Assembly: GCA_028292485.1 (NCBI GenBank)
Contig: JAQGMG010000001.1
Location: 1-64,000 of the forward strand
Length of the DNA: 64,000 nucleotides
Direction of reading: 5' to 3'
Source of the DNA: Rhodocyclales bacterium
Lineage (GTDB): Bacteria > Pseudomonadota > Gammaproteobacteria > Burkholderiales > Rhodocyclaceae
Below the pieces are notes generated by a model, which searched no databases, had not been told where the DNA came from, and worked only from the letters and a program-made list of their open reading frames with translations. Every line of letters starts with the position of its first letter. The stretch's first letter is position 1. The position numbers were made by a program, and so were the translations under genes. Positions 18,474 to 31,341 of this stretch are shown here, in pieces.

Positions 18474-19310
18474 ATGAACGACAGCGCCGCTCCCGCAACG
18501 CTAGCCCTGGACCTTCGCTTCCACGCGAAGATTTACGGCGAGCCGCTGCTCGACATGCCGACGGACTTGTACATTCCGCCGGATGCGCTGGAAATTTTTC
18601 TCGATACGTTCGAAGGGCCGCTCGATCTTCTGCTTTATCTGATTCGCCGCGCCAATGTGAATATCCTCGATATTCCGATGGCACCGCTGACCTTGCAGTA
18701 CCTGGCGTATATCGACGCCATGCGTGCGACAAACCTGGAGCTGGCGGGTGACTATCTGCTGATGGCGGCAATGCTGCTCGATATCAAATCGCGCATGCTG
18801 CTGCCCAAGCCGCCAAGCGAGAGGCCTGAAGACAGCGAAGCCGACCCGCGCGCAGAACTGGTCCGCCGCCTCGTCGAATACGAACGCATCAAGCGCGCTG
18901 CGCAGACGCTGGATCGCATGCCGCGTGTCGAACGCGACTACGAATGGGCCGCAGTGCACATTGCCGAAGCGGTGATAGAGCGCCTGGCTGAGGTGAGCCT
19001 GGACGATTTGCAAAACGCCTGGCTGACCCTGCTGCAACGTGCGCGTCATAACCGCCACCATCACGTCCAGCGCGAGGAGTTATCGGTGCGCGAGTACATG
19101 ACACAGATATTGCGGCGCTTGCAGGGTGGCGAATATGCCGAGTTCACAAGCCTGTTCGATCTCACGCACGGCGTGGCGAGCCTGATCGTGGGCTTTCTCG
19201 CGGTGCTGGAGCTGGTCAAGGAACGCCTCGTGCAGCTCACGCAGAACGCGCCGATGGAAATGATTTACGTACGACTACCGAACAATGAGCCAGAACCCCT
19301 TTCCGCCTGA
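18474..19310 (+). CDS. scpA: Segregation and condensation protein A
   Basis: A 278-residue kleisin of the bacterial condensin. It bridges SMC heads and binds ScpB dimers during chromosome organisation. The kleisin N-domain shows LEIFLDTFEGPLDLLLYLIRR (split here as EGPLDLLLYLI) and NVNILDIPMAPLTLQYL; the C-terminal winged helix is near 205-270. The C-terminus overlaps scpB by 26 nt, implying translational coupling. No smc gene lies in the window. Confidence 0.94.
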   Translation: MNDSAAPATLALDLRFHAKIYGEPLLDMPTDLYIPPDALEIFLDTFEGPLDLLLYLIRRANVNILDIPMAPLTLQYLAYIDAMRATNLELAGDYLLMAAMLLDIKSRMLLPKPPSERPEDSEADPRAELVRRLVEYERIKRAAQTLDRMPRVERDYEWAAVHIAEAVIERLAEVSLDDLQNAWLTLLQRARHNRHHHVQREELSVREYMTQILRRLQGGEYAEFTSLFDLTHGVASLIVGFLAVLELVKERLVQLTQNAPMEMIYVRLPNNEPEPLSA

Positions 19311-20028
19311 GAGCGAAGCCGAAGACGTTCCCTCTCCCGTCAGCGGGAGAGGGTGGCCCGCAGGGTCGGGAGAGGGCGCCGTTGATGCGGATTCCCTCTC
19401 CTCCAGCCCCTCCCCCACGGGCGAGAGAGGGGATTTGTCCGCTGCGGATATCGACGTCGCCCACGCTAGACAAGTCCTCGAAGCAGCACTTCTCTCCGCC
19501 ACCGAACCGATGCAAAGCACCGAGCTGCGCCGCATGTTCGAGCCCGATCTCGGTGCCGAACTGGTCGGGCGTCTGCTCGCTGATATCCAGCAGGAATGGC
19601 AGGGCAAGGCAGTAGAGTTGATGCGCCTGGCGTCCGGCTGGCGCTTCCAGACGCGGGCTGTACTGCAGCCCTATCTCGACCGTTTGCGGCAGACGCGGGC
19701 GCCTCGCTACTCGCGCGCAGTGCTGGAAACATTGGCGATCATCGTGTATCGTCAGCCCGTCACGCGCGGAGACATTGAAGAAATTCGCGGCGTGGCCGTT
19801 TCGGCAAACATTATCAATTTGCTGGAAACGCGCGGTTGGATCGACACCATTGGTCACCGCGACACGCCGGGACGCCCGGCCCTCTTCGCTACTACCCGCA
19901 AGTTTCTTGATGATCTCGGCCTTCGCAGCCTGACTGAGCTGCCGCCTTTATCGTCCCTATCCGACATCGAAGGAGTACTCGATCTTGTCGATACCGCCGA
20001 AAGCGCGTCGCCGTCCGACGCGCCCTAG
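19285..20028 (+). CDS. scpB: Segregation and condensation protein B with a repeat-derived N-terminus
   Basis: A 247-residue condensin subunit with two winged helices (about 52-135 and 136-220; [38 protein letters not shown]). It dimerises and binds ScpA. Residues about 16-50 ([13 protein letters not shown] through PSPTGERG) are encoded by a CCCTCTCC-type inverted repeat that has been captured in frame; ScpB proteins normally begin near residue 52. The extension should be disordered. Translation from ATG19285 overlaps scpA; an internal start after the repeat cannot be excluded, but I see no good ATG there. Confidence 0.9.
   Translation: MSQNPFPPESEAEDVPSPVSGRGWPAGSGEGAVDADSLSSSPSPTGERGDLSAADIDVAHARQVLEAALLSATEPMQSTELRRMFEPDLGAELVGRLLADIQQEWQGKAVELMRLASGWRFQTRAVLQPYLDRLRQTRAPRYSRAVLETLAIIVYRQPVTRGDIEEIRGVAVSANIINLLETRGWIDTIGHRDTPGRPALFATTRKFLDDLGLRSLTELPPLSSLSDIEGVLDLVDTAESASPSDAP
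19330..19432. repeat. CCCTCTCC-type repeat inside scpB
   Basis: CCCTCTCCCG at 19330-19339 pairs with CGGGAGAGGG at 19344-19353, and a second, degenerate CCCTCTC...GAGAGAGGGG unit ends at 19432. This resembles intergenic repeats common in proteobacteria, but here it is translated. Its length of about 103 nt keeps the scpB frame open. Confidence 0.75.
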
Positions 20029-21334
20029 TACCAATACTGCCAACTCAGCCAATAGAGCTGAAAATGGCGCCCCGCGCAGGCGCCCGAGCACCCCCCGCTC
20101 GACCCTGCCGCCTGCCGGTGTTTACGGTTCCCCGGCTGAGCCTGATTTCGATTCAGGCGACGTAATCGACGATGACGATAGCCAGATCGCCTTTCTGGGG
20201 CGCAAGGGCGACAACCTGCACGCCAATGCCAAACCGGAAGGCGCAGGGCCGCGCGGCCGCGGTGGTCCGCGTACGGGTTTCGGTCCGCGCGGTGGCGGTG
20301 AGCGTGGCGTCAAGGCAACGGGCGAAGTTGTCGATGATGGCGAACGCATTCAGAAAGTACTTGCCGCAGCGGGCTATGCCTCGCGCCGCGAAGTGGAAGA
20401 GTGGATTACCGCCGGACGTGTCAGCGTCAATGGCCTGCCGACATTCCTCGGCCAGAAGATTTCCCAGGGCGACCGTGTCAAGGTCAATGGCAAGCTGGTC
20501 AACGTGCGCTTTGCCGAGCGGCCGCCACGTGTCCTGATCTATCACAAGCCGGATGGTGAAATCGTCTCGCGCGACGATCCCGAAGGCCGCCCCAGCGTTT
20601 TCGATCGCCTGCCGAAGATTCGCCGTGGACGCTGGATCGCAATCGGACGCCTCGATTTCAATACCAGTGGCTTGTTGCTGTTCACCGATGATGGTGATCT
20701 GGCCAACCGCCTGACGCACCCACGCTACAACCTCGAACGCGAATATGCTGTGCGCATTGTTGGTCTTCTTGACGAAGCTCAGGTCAAGCAGCTCAAGGAA
20801 GGCGTCGAGCTGGAAGATGGCCCCGCGCGTTTCAACATGGTGCGTGACGAAGGTGGCGAGGGCTCGAATCACTGGTATCGCGTTTCGATCTCGGAAGGAC
20901 GTAACCGCGAAGTGCGCCGCATGTTTGAAGCCCTTGGGCTGACTGTAAGTCGCCTGATGCGTGTGCGCTACGGCCCGGTGGAATTGCCGAGTCGCCTCAA
21001 GCGCGGCATGTTCGAAGATATGGCGCCGGAATTGGTCAAGTCGCTGGCTGGCAAGCAGCCGACCGCGCGTCCGGGCGACGGCGAAACCCGCCGTACCCGC
21101 AATCGGCGCGGTCCGAAAGGGCCGGGGGCACCCAATGGAGCCGGCAACGGGCAGCAGAAGCGCCGTAATCCGGCCGCTGAGGCTTCTGCCGATGGCACAG
21201 GTGGGGAAGCTGTTTTTACCCCCGACGGTGCGGCGCCAGGTGGCAATGCGGGGGTCGGTCGTGGCGGCGAGAATCGTCGTCCGCGTGGCGGGCGCAGCCG
21301 CAAGCCGAAGCCGAAAGTCGTCGTCGCTGCCTGA
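19985..21334 (+). CDS. rluB: 23S rRNA pseudouridine synthase B
   Basis: A 449-residue RsuA/RluB-family enzyme that makes a pseudouridine near position 2605 of 23S rRNA. After a disordered N-terminus (about 1-115, Pro/Arg/Gly rich) comes an S4 RNA-binding domain ([18 protein letters not shown]), then the catalytic domain with [14 protein letters not shown] carrying the active aspartate and [15 protein letters not shown]. The last ~95 residues are Arg/Gly/Pro rich and probably bind RNA. Start is TTG19985 with GAAGGAG 9 nt upstream, overlapping scpB by 44 nt. Confidence 0.92.
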   Translation: MSIPPKARRRPTRPSTNTANSANRAENGAPRRRPSTPRSTLPPAGVYGSPAEPDFDSGDVIDDDDSQIAFLGRKGDNLHANAKPEGAGPRGRGGPRTGFGPRGGGERGVKATGEVVDDGERIQKVLAAAGYASRREVEEWITAGRVSVNGLPTFLGQKISQGDRVKVNGKLVNVRFAERPPRVLIYHKPDGEIVSRDDPEGRPSVFDRLPKIRRGRWIAIGRLDFNTSGLLLFTDDGDLANRLTHPRYNLEREYAVRIVGLLDEAQVKQLKEGVELEDGPARFNMVRDEGGEGSNHWYRVSISEGRNREVRRMFEALGLTVSRLMRVRYGPVELPSRLKRGMFEDMAPELVKSLAGKQPTARPGDGETRRTRNRRGPKGPGAPNGAGNGQQKRRNPAAEASADGTGGEAVFTPDGAAPGGNAGVGRGGENRRPRGGRSRKPKPKVVVAA

Positions 21335-21629
21335 ATTCGTATCGTCGCCCCGGGTGCATGCGGGGCGACAGTACAAGCAATAGACATTACGCTGCATGGA
21401 TGTACGGCGGCGGGCCGACATGCTAGAATTGACGGGTTAATGCGTCGTGTGACTTTCGCGAATCCTCCGGGATCGCGAAAATGACAGCGGCGATCTTCCG
21501 GACTTGTTGCATCGGATGGGCGTTTCGCCCATTTTTTATTTGTGGCGAGTGATTGTGATGGTGGCGTGGCCAGGTTCGATTTGAAGGGCTGGTGGTCAGG
21601 GCGCCAAATTTGTTGGAACAGTACTGCGG
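21335..21629 (+). promoter_or_regulatory. Structured leader of the rimP-nusA-infB operon
   Basis: TGCTAGAAT at 21421-21429 fits an extended -10. Downstream, TTTCGCGA / TCGCGAAA forms a hairpin at 21454-21480 and a terminator follows at 21516. A transcript would therefore carry a leader of roughly 190 nt with attenuator-like structure before rimP. No gene is supported in the gap. Confidence 0.5.
21516..21538 (+). terminator. Attenuator-like terminator before rimP
   Basis: ATGGGCG, loop TTT, CGCCCAT and a T-run, 92 nt before the rimP start. It may end rluB transcription or act as an attenuator in the operon that encodes NusA. Confidence 0.75.
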
Positions 21630-22058
21630 ATGGATATCGTAAGCGTCATTGAGCAGGCCGTAAGCGGGCTGGGTTTTGAGTTGGTGGATCTGGAGCGCTC
21701 GCCCAAAGCGAGATTGCTGCGAATCTTCATCGATATCGAGCGCGGCATTACCGTCGAGGACTGCGCCACAGTGAGCAACCACCTGGTGCGTGTTTTCGAG
21801 GTCGAAGGCATCGACTATGATCGATTAGAGGTTTCCTCTCCAGGACTGGAAAGGCCACTTCGCAAAGCCATCGATTTCGAGCGATTCGCAGGCCAGGATG
21901 TGCAGATTCGTATCCGTCTGCCGATCAACAATCAGCGTAATTTCGCCGGCCAGTTACTGGGCCTGCGCGACGGCAAGATTGTGGTTCGGACCGAGAAGGG
22001 TGAACAGCTGCTTGAACTCGACGATGTCGAAAAAGCACGTCTGGTACCCAAGTTTTGA
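21630..22058 (+). CDS. rimP: Ribosome maturation factor RimP
   Basis: A 142-residue factor for late 30S subunit assembly. It shows the N-terminal alpha/beta domain (GFELVDLERS, LRIFIDIERGITVEDC) with VSSPGLERPLRK, then a C-terminal SH3-like barrel (GQLLGLRDGKIVV). It precedes nusA by 58 nt in the conserved rimP-nusA-infB-rbfA-truB order. Size is slightly below the E. coli protein because the first strand is short. Confidence 0.95.
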   Translation: MDIVSVIEQAVSGLGFELVDLERSPKARLLRIFIDIERGITVEDCATVSNHLVRVFEVEGIDYDRLEVSSPGLERPLRKAIDFERFAGQDVQIRIRLPINNQRNFAGQLLGLRDGKIVVRTEKGEQLLELDDVEKARLVPKF

Positions 22059-22116
22059 TTCAGGGTTTGTTCATGTTTGAACAGGCTGAAATATTCGCTT
22101 TCGAGGGAGTTAAGCA

Positions 22117-23601
22117 ATGAGCCGCGAAGTCTTGCTGCTTGTCGACGCGCTGTCGCGTGAAAAGAACGTGGCCAAGGAAACAGTTTTCCTGGCCATGGAA
22201 ATGGCCTTGGCCGCCGCGACCAAGAAGCGTGTCAACGATGAGGCCGATGTGCGTGTATCCATCGACCGCGAAACAGGCGTCTACGAATCCTTCCGTCGCT
22301 GGGTGGTGATGATCGATGCCGAAGTCCAGAACGACGAAGCCGAGATGGGCATCATCGATGCACGTGAGGACTATCCGGACATCGCAGTTGGCGATTACGT
22401 TGAAGAGCCGCTCGAGCCCATCGACTTTGGTCGCATCGGCGCACAGGCGGCCAAGCAGGTCATCCTGCAGAAGATCCGTGACGCTGAGCGCGAACAGATC
22501 CTCAACGACTTCCTGGAACGTGGCGAACATCTCGTTACCGGTTCGGTGAAGCGCATGGAGCGTGGCAATGCCATCGTCGAGGCAGGCCGTCTCGAAGCTG
22601 TGCTGCCGCGCGACCAGCAGATTCCGAAAGAAAACCTGCGCGTTGGCGACCGGGTGCGGGCTTATCTGCTACGCATAGATCGCAATGCTCGTGGCCCGCA
22701 GCTGGTGCTGTCACGTAGCGCGCCTGATTTCATCTCGCAGCTCTTCGAACTGGAAGTGCCGGAGATTGAAGATGGCCTGCTGGAGATCAAGGCTGCGGCG
22801 CGTGATCCCGGCCTGCGTGCCAAGATCGCCGTGAAGTCGAATGACCCGCGCATCGATCCGATTGGCACCTGTGTTGGTCTGCGCGGTTCGCGCGTCACCG
22901 CTGTGCGTAACGAGCTTGGTGGCGAGAACGTCGACATCGTTTTGTGGTCGGCCGATTCGGCACAGTTCGTCATCAGCGCTCTGGCACCCGCCGAAGTCAG
23001 TTCCATCGTGGTTGATGAAGAAACGCACACCATGGACGTGGTGGTCGATGAAGGCAACCTCGCCATGGCCATCGGTCGTGGTGGTCAGAACGTAAAACTG
23101 GCCTCGGAGCTCACCGGTTGGAACATCAATCTGATGACCGAAACTGCAGCTGCCGAGCGTAGCGAAGCGGAGCAGGGTCGCCTGCGTCAGATCTTCTGCG
23201 CGAAGCTCGATGTCGATGAAGAAGTTGCTGACATCCTGATTGAAGAAGGTTTTTCTTCACTGGAAGAAATTGCCTACGTGCCCATTTCCGAAATGCTTGA
23301 AATCGAAGCATTTGACGAAGATACGGTCAATGAGCTGCGCCAGCGGGCGCGGAATGTGCTGCTGACCGAAGCCATCGTCAACGAAGAGCAGCTCGAAGGC
23401 GTTGCAGAGGACTTGTTGAGCCTCGAAGGCATGGATAAGCCGCTTGCTGCAAAGCTCGCCACGCACGGCGTGAAAACGCGTGACGATCTGGCGGACCTGG
23501 CGGTTGACGAGCTGACCGAAATAACGGAGCTCGACGAATCGAGTGCGAAGGATCTGATCACCAAGGCGCGCGCGCATTGGTTTGAGCAAGCGGGGGAGTA
23601 A
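22117..23601 (+). CDS. nusA: Transcription termination/antitermination factor NusA
   Basis: A 494-residue RNA polymerase-binding factor that modulates pausing, termination and rRNA antitermination. Domains in order: N-terminal polymerase-binding (1-125), S1 (about 135-200, [16 protein letters not shown]), two KH domains (about 205-345, [10 protein letters not shown] and [10 protein letters not shown]), and two acidic helix-hairpin-helix repeats at about 370-490. The double acidic repeat is the proteobacterial form that contacts the alpha subunit C-terminal domain. The stop is 6 nt before infB. Confidence 0.97.
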   Translation: MSREVLLLVDALSREKNVAKETVFLAMEMALAAATKKRVNDEADVRVSIDRETGVYESFRRWVVMIDAEVQNDEAEMGIIDAREDYPDIAVGDYVEEPLEPIDFGRIGAQAAKQVILQKIRDAEREQILNDFLERGEHLVTGSVKRMERGNAIVEAGRLEAVLPRDQQIPKENLRVGDRVRAYLLRIDRNARGPQLVLSRSAPDFISQLFELEVPEIEDGLLEIKAAARDPGLRAKIAVKSNDPRIDPIGTCVGLRGSRVTAVRNELGGENVDIVLWSADSAQFVISALAPAEVSSIVVDEETHTMDVVVDEGNLAMAIGRGGQNVKLASELTGWNINLMTETAAAERSEAEQGRLRQIFCAKLDVDEEVADILIEEGFSSLEEIAYVPISEMLEIEAFDEDTVNELRQRARNVLLTEAIVNEEQLEGVAEDLLSLEGMDKPLAAKLATHGVKTRDDLADLAVDELTEITELDESSAKDLITKARAHWFEQAGE

Positions 23602-23607
23602 GAACAG

Positions 23608-26331
<2,724 letters not shown>

Positions 26332-26351
26332 CACGTGCTTGTCTGCACGGA

Positions 26352-26381
26352 CAACAACGGGCCTTGACGGGCCCGTTGTTG
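26352..26381 (+). terminator. Strong hairpin between infB and rbfA
   Basis: A perfect 12-bp stem, CAACAACGGGCC / GGCCCGTTGTTG, with a 6-nt loop. The T-tract is interrupted (TTTGTAG), so it may be a partial terminator or an mRNA-stability hairpin within the operon. Confidence 0.6.
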
Positions 26382-26410
26382 TTTGTAGTTGAAACAGAAA
26401 AGGGCTGAAC

Positions 26411-26794
26411 ATGCCAAAAGACTATTCAAGAAGTTCGCGCGTTGTCGAACAGATCAAGCGTGAGCTTGCCGAGCTGATTCGTCTCGAAGTGAAGGATCCG
26501 CGCGTCGGCTTCATCACGATTACCGATGTTGAAATCACCGCCGACTATGCTCATGCCAAAGTGTTTTTCTCCTCACTCAAAGGGCAAGATGGTGTCGAGG
26601 AAATCCAGGAAGGCTTGCGTCGCGCCAGCAGTTTCCTGCGTCGCGAACTTGGCCGTCGCGTGCGCATTCACACGACTCCGGAGTTGCATTTTGTCTATGA
26701 CAATTCAATAGAAGAAGGCGCACGTCTGTCGACCTTGATCGACAAGGCGATGGCCGATACGTCCCCGGAGGATGATGGGGAAGCCGCTGACTGA
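26411..26794 (+). CDS. rbfA: Ribosome-binding factor A
   Basis: A 127-residue KH-like factor that binds the 30S subunit during cold adaptation and maturation. The family pattern is clear: RVVEQIKRELAELIR, DPRVGFITITDVEIT, HAKVFFSSL and ELHFVYDNSIEEGARLS. It lies 79 nt after infB, beyond a hairpin, and 18 nt before truB. AAAAGGG lies about 8 nt before the ATG. Confidence 0.96.
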   Translation: MPKDYSRSSRVVEQIKRELAELIRLEVKDPRVGFITITDVEITADYAHAKVFFSSLKGQDGVEEIQEGLRRASSFLRRELGRRVRIHTTPELHFVYDNSIEEGARLSTLIDKAMADTSPEDDGEAAD

Positions 26795-26812
26795 TTCGCG
26801 AAAGACGGACCG

Positions 26813-27748
26813 ATGAACCAGGCAGCTCCGCGCAAGAAATGGCGCGTCATTGATGGCGTGCTGATCCTCGACAAGCCGAGCGGCATGACATCGAATGCCG
26901 CCTTGCAGGCCGCACGGCGATTGCATTCCGCCGCCAAGGCCGGTCATACAGGCACCCTCGATCCGATGGCAACGGGTTTGTTGCCCGTGTTGTTCGGCGA
27001 AGCGACAAAGTTTTCCCACATGTTGCTGGACGCCGACAAGACCTATCGCGCAAGGCTGCGTCTCGGTATCAATACCAGCACGGCTGATGCGGAGGGTGAA
27101 ATTGTGCGCGAACGCGCGGTGACTTCTTCAGAGGCCGAAGTGCTTGCTGCCTGTGCGCAGTTTCTCGGCGAGATCGAGCAGGTGCCACCGATGTACTCCG
27201 CGCTCAAGCATCAGGGGCGCGCTTTGTACGACTACGCACGGCAAGGTATCGAGATCGCGCGCGAGGCGCGCAAGGTCACGATCTACGAGCTTGAAGTGGA
27301 GCGTATCGAGCTGCCGATGGTCGAACTTTGTGTACGTTGCAGCAAGGGCACCTATATACGGACCTTAGCCGAAGACATCGGCGAAGTATTGGGGTGTGGC
27401 GCGCACCTGACAGCTTTACGCCGTCTGGCGACGGGCCCGCTCAGCCTCGAATCGGCCGTGACACTGGAGTCGCTGGCAGAGCTGGAAGAGGCCGCACGTG
27501 TTGCCCGGCTCTTGCCGCCAGACAGCCTGCTGGCCCATCTGCCACGACTTACGCTGACGGACGCGCTCGAAGAACGTTTTTCCCATGGCAATGCAGTCTC
27601 ATGCGCCGACCTTGCTGCTCCTCGAGGCGAGGTCCGGGTGTACGGCGCTACGTCATTCATGGGTCTGGGGTCGGTTGATGATGAAGGTATGTTGCGTGCA
27701 ATCAGACTGGTATCAACGCTACAGCTATCTGGCGATACGAACGCCTGA
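26813..27748 (+). CDS. truB: tRNA pseudouridine(55) synthase
   Basis: A 311-residue enzyme that makes pseudouridine 55 in the T-loop of tRNAs. The catalytic aspartate is in GHTGTLDPMATGLLP; DKPSGMTSN, KTYRARLRLG and VRCSKGTYIRTLAEDIG are further hallmarks. A C-terminal PUA-like part is present near 245-311. It ends the rimP-truB operon at a bidirectional terminator that faces rne. Confidence 0.97.
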   Translation: MNQAAPRKKWRVIDGVLILDKPSGMTSNAALQAARRLHSAAKAGHTGTLDPMATGLLPVLFGEATKFSHMLLDADKTYRARLRLGINTSTADAEGEIVRERAVTSSEAEVLAACAQFLGEIEQVPPMYSALKHQGRALYDYARQGIEIAREARKVTIYELEVERIELPMVELCVRCSKGTYIRTLAEDIGEVLGCGAHLTALRRLATGPLSLESAVTLESLAELEEAARVARLLPPDSLLAHLPRLTLTDALEERFSHGNAVSCADLAAPRGEVRVYGATSFMGLGSVDDEGMLRAIRLVSTLQLSGDTNA

Positions 27749-27817
27749 TCTCATCAGCAGGCAAGACTGAGGTGATCAGCCACGCTGGAGAGCAACACCA
27801 GTAATAAATCTTTGACA

Positions 27818-27849
27818 ATAAAAAGCCCCGCATTGCGGGGCTTTTTATT
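27818..27849. terminator. Bidirectional terminator between truB and rne
   Basis: AAAAAGCCCCGC, loop ATT, GCGGGGCTTTTT, flanked by A and T runs; it serves truB on the plus strand and rne on the minus strand. Confidence 0.92.
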
Positions 27850-27880
27850 TGGCTTGAGCCAACGTTCAGACGCGTGACAG

Positions 27881-30664
27881 TTACGAACGGGTCTCTACTT
27901 GTTGCAGCGGTTCATCCTGTGCAGGCACTACCGCCGGGCGCGTACGCTGACGGCGTGCAGGCGCAGATTGCTCGCGTTCTTGCTGAACAGGTGTGGCGAC
28001 GGCTGCGCCGGGCGCGGTCTCGACCATTTCGAGACTGCTGTCCGCCAGGATGGCCGAGAGATCGATCGGCGCGCGTGCCACGGGTGGTGCAACTTGTGGG
28101 GCAGCGACGATCTCATCCTTCCTGGCTTCGGGCTGGATTGTTTCGTGCTGGACTGGAGGTGCGACACGCTCAAGCTCTTCGGCCATGACCGGAGCATTTT
28201 CCGCAGCAGCGGGTGCCGCCTCAATCACCGGAAGCTCAACGGCGGGCACCGCCGTTTCCGCAACAGGAGCCGACACGGCGGGTGCCAATATGACAGGTTC
28301 CGCAGCAGCAAAGCCGAGTTCCTGTTGCATGGCTGGAGCCGGAGCCGCGTTACTTTCGTCCGGACCGGTGGCAGGCATGCCTTCGTTCTCGGCGCTCAGT
28401 ATGCTGTCCGCATTGTCTGTGCCATTGCCATTGATGGATGCGCCTTGATCGCCCTCACCGCGGCCACGACCGCCACGGCCGCGACGATTGCGACGACGAC
28501 TGCCGTCGCGTTCGCCGTTGGCTGCCGTGCTGCCTTCTGCGCCCGGCGTATTGCTCGAGGCCTGCTCATCTTCAGTCGCGGCAACAACCGGCAGCGCCTC
28601 GCGTGGTTCACGCGGCTCCCTCGGTTCACGAGGCGGACGTTCGCGACGCGGTTTGTTCTGCGTGGCTGGTTGGGCTTCGTTCAGTTCGGTTGCCGGAGCC
28701 GCGTCGGTGCGGCTCTTCGCCTTGTCGCCAGATTGGCGTTGCCCATCCTGACGGCCACTGCGTTCCTTGCGATCTTCACGCGGCTGGCGCTCTTCACGCG
28801 GTGCACGTTCCTCGCCACGTGGTTTGCGGTCTTCGCGGGGTTTTTGACCGTCGCGTGGCTTGCGTTCGCCGTCGCGGCGACGCGATGCATCGCGTCGTGC
28901 ATTGTCGCTCGCCGGCTTGGCGGGTGCGGCCGGAGCAGGCGTCGTCTCTTCGCTGCCATTCAACCAGGCAACAAAGCGCGCGAACAGTCCCTTTGCTGGC
29001 TTGGATACTTCCATCGGTGCTGCCGTGGAGCGCGCTTCCACGATCGGTGCAGCCTGACCTGTGGTGATGCTCTTGATGGCAGCTTCCTGGCGGCCGGCCT
29101 TTGCCTCAAGGTTAGCCGATGGCGGTGTGTAGCTCGGTTCGGTGGGGGCTGCTGCCATGCGATAGCTTGGCAGGGTGACCTCTTCCAGGTTCAACTGGTC
29201 GTGACGCAGACGCACGATTTCGTGCTGTGGCGTTTCCAGATGACGATTGGGAATGATCAGCAGATTGACCTTGTGGCGTAGCTCGATCTTGGCGATGTCA
29301 TCGCGCTTTTCGTTGAGCAGGAAGGTGGCGACGTCGACCGGTACTTGCGTGTGCAATGCGCCGGTGTTTTCCTTCATCGACTCTTCTTCGAGAATGCGCA
29401 GGATATGCAGTGCTGCCGATTCGGTCGAGCGGATATGCCCCGTGCCAGTACAGCGTGGGCAGGTGATATAGCTCGTCTCCGCCAGCGCCGGACGCAGGCG
29501 TTGGCGCGATAGTTCGAGCAGGCCGAAACGGCTGATCTTGCCAGTCTGCACGCGCGCGCGGTCGAAGCGTAGCGCGTCACGCAAACGGTTCTCGACTTCG
29601 CGCTGATTGCGCGGATTGTCCATGTCGATGAAGTCGATGACGATCAGGCCACCCAAGTCGCGCAGGCGCAACTGGCGGGCGATTTCATCGGCCGCTTCGC
29701 TATTGGTGCGCAGCGCGGTTTCCTCGATATCGCTGCCCTTGGTGGCGCGGCCCGAGTTCACGTCCACCGATACGAGTGCTTCGGTGTGGTCGATGACGAT
29801 GGCACCGCCGGAAGGCAGTGTCACCTGGCGCGAATATGCCGATTCAATTTGATGTTCGATCTGGAAGCGCGAGAACAGCGGCACGTCGTCGCGGTAACGC
29901 TTCACGCGATGGACATTGGCCGGCATCACGTGCGCCATGAACTGGCGCGCCTGTTCGTAGATTTCGTCGGTGTCGATGAGGATTTCGCCGATATCGGGCT
30001 GGAAGTAATCGCGGATAGCGCGAATCACCAGGCTGCCTTCCTGGTAGATCAGGAAAGCGCCCGATTGCGACTTGGCAGCGCCGTCGATGGCGGTCCACAG
30101 TTGCATGAGGTAATTCAGATCCCACTGCAGCTCTTCGGCAGCGTGGCCGATGGCGGCGGTGCGTGCGATCAGGCTCATGCCGTTCGGCACTTCGAGCGAG
30201 TCCATGGCTTCGCGCAGCTCGGCGCGGTCGTCACCTTCGATGCGGCGCGATACGCCACCACCACGCGGATTGTTCGGCATCAGGACCAGGTAACGTCCTG
30301 CCAGCGAAACGAACGTGGTCAGGGCAGCGCCCTTGTTGCCGCGCTCTTCTTTTTCCACCTGGATGATGATTTCCTGGCCTTCGCGCAGGGCTTCCTTGAT
30401 CGTCGCGGTCGAGGCGTTAACGCCTTCGCGGAAGAAGGAGCGGGATACTTCCTTGAATGGCAGGAAGCCGTGGCGCTCTGCGCCGTAATCGACAAAGGCG
30501 GCTTCGAGGCTGGGCTCGATGCGGGTGATGATGCCCTTGTAGATATTGCTCTTGCGTTGTTCCTTGGCGGCCGACTCGATGTCGAGGTCGATCAGTTTCT
30601 GACCATCGACAATTGCGACGCGCAGTTCTTCGGCCTGCGTCGCGTTGAAAAGCATGCGTTTCAT
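27881..30664 (-). CDS. rne: Ribonuclease E
   Basis: A 927-residue endoribonuclease that starts mRNA decay and processes rRNA and tRNA. The S1 domain ([19 protein letters not shown]) is near 35-120; catalytic aspartates lie in VSVDVNSGR and VIDFIDM; the zinc-link CPRC is at about 402-405 (CPRCTGTGH). From about residue 500 on the chain is low-complexity, Arg-rich then Ala/Pro/Glu-rich, the degradosome scaffold, so this is RNase E rather than RNase G. The start [10 protein letters not shown] is set by GGGAGAA upstream; the frame open to 30700 is leader. Confidence 0.96.
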   Translation of the reverse strand: MKRMLFNATQAEELRVAIVDGQKLIDLDIESAAKEQRKSNIYKGIITRIEPSLEAAFVDYGAERHGFLPFKEVSRSFFREGVNASTATIKEALREGQEIIIQVEKEERGNKGAALTTFVSLAGRYLVLMPNNPRGGGVSRRIEGDDRAELREAMDSLEVPNGMSLIARTAAIGHAAEELQWDLNYLMQLWTAIDGAAKSQSGAFLIYQEGSLVIRAIRDYFQPDIGEILIDTDEIYEQARQFMAHVMPANVHRVKRYRDDVPLFSRFQIEHQIESAYSRQVTLPSGGAIVIDHTEALVSVDVNSGRATKGSDIEETALRTNSEAADEIARQLRLRDLGGLIVIDFIDMDNPRNQREVENRLRDALRFDRARVQTGKISRFGLLELSRQRLRPALAETSYITCPRCTGTGHIRSTESAALHILRILEEESMKENTGALHTQVPVDVATFLLNEKRDDIAKIELRHKVNLLIIPNRHLETPQHEIVRLRHDQLNLEEVTLPSYRMAAAPTEPSYTPPSANLEAKAGRQEAAIKSITTGQAAPIVEARSTAAPMEVSKPAKGLFARFVAWLNGSEETTPAPAAPAKPASDNARRDASRRRDGERKPRDGQKPREDRKPRGEERAPREERQPREDRKERSGRQDGQRQSGDKAKSRTDAAPATELNEAQPATQNKPRRERPPREPREPREPREALPVVAATEDEQASSNTPGAEGSTAANGERDGSRRRNRRGRGGRGRGEGDQGASINGNGTDNADSILSAENEGMPATGPDESNAAPAPAMQQELGFAAAEPVILAPAVSAPVAETAVPAVELPVIEAAPAAAENAPVMAEELERVAPPVQHETIQPEARKDEIVAAPQVAPPVARAPIDLSAILADSSLEMVETAPGAAVATPVQQEREQSAPARRQRTRPAVVPAQDEPLQQVETRS

Positions 30665-31341
30665 TTTGGTTCTCCCGCGCGCGAGCGGGCAGAACAACAC
30701 ACCGACCGCGACCTTTCAGGTAGCGGCCTGATTACTCAGAATGTCAGAAACTTTGTGTTCGTCATTATCTGGTGCAATCGGGTGAATCGGTTTGTTCTCT
30801 AACTACGCTCAGGACGTTGCGGCTGTGCCAGCGGTATCCGGAGCGTTTTGTGTATTCTGCGACGCGCGCTCGTTATGGTGTTTCTATTCAATCAATCACG
30901 TGAACTCACGTGGTTTGGCATGGTTTGATATGTGCTCTTTGCTATAACATCGCGGACTTTTGACCGCGGCGTGTTGTGGCGTGTTGTCTTTCCAGCAAGG
31001 TCCCGAGCAGCCAGACATTCGGTCGGCTGGGTGGCATGTCCTTGAACCCGGCCTTCGTTTCCGCGACAAAGGTGTCGGCAGCAACAAGGGCAATAGCAGC
31101 GGAGGCAGGAAGGCAATCGTGTGGCAAAGCGAAGCGTACGCAGGGGAACCGCTGGCCTTACTGCTGCGCGACAACAGGGCTTCTTTGGAAACCCTTATCA
31201 TCAGACTGGCGCAGCGCCGGTCGGCTCCGGGGGTACAAGTATCGGCACACAGGATTCCGACCTGTATAACCCCGGCGGGGCTCAGACGGACAGCGCACCG
31301 GACGTTTGTCCGGAAAAACAGTTGCAGTATATGGGAAAAAC
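30665..31341. other. Long intergenic region between rne and rluC
   Basis: The minus-strand side should hold the rne promoter and 5' untranslated region, through which RNase E usually controls its own message. On the plus strand an extended -10 (TGCTATAAC, 30940-30948) would start a leader of about 390 nt before rluC, ending with a CCGGAC/GTCCGG hairpin at 31298-31313. Several open frames cross the area but none has start signals or a recognisable domain. Confidence 0.5.
30940..30948 (+). promoter_or_regulatory. Extended -10 promoter element upstream of rluC
   Basis: TGCTATAAC is a near-consensus extended -10. Transcription would begin near 30955, about 385 nt before the rluC start. Confidence 0.5.

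Noticed and set aside
20153-21421. A 422-codon antisense frame over rluB
   Set aside because: RluB has intact S4 and catalytic motifs; the antisense frame has none.
27899-29281. A 460-codon plus-strand frame opposite the rne 3' half
   Set aside because: It reflects the low-complexity Arg/Ala/Pro coding of the RNase E scaffold and is rich in Cys/Arg runs.
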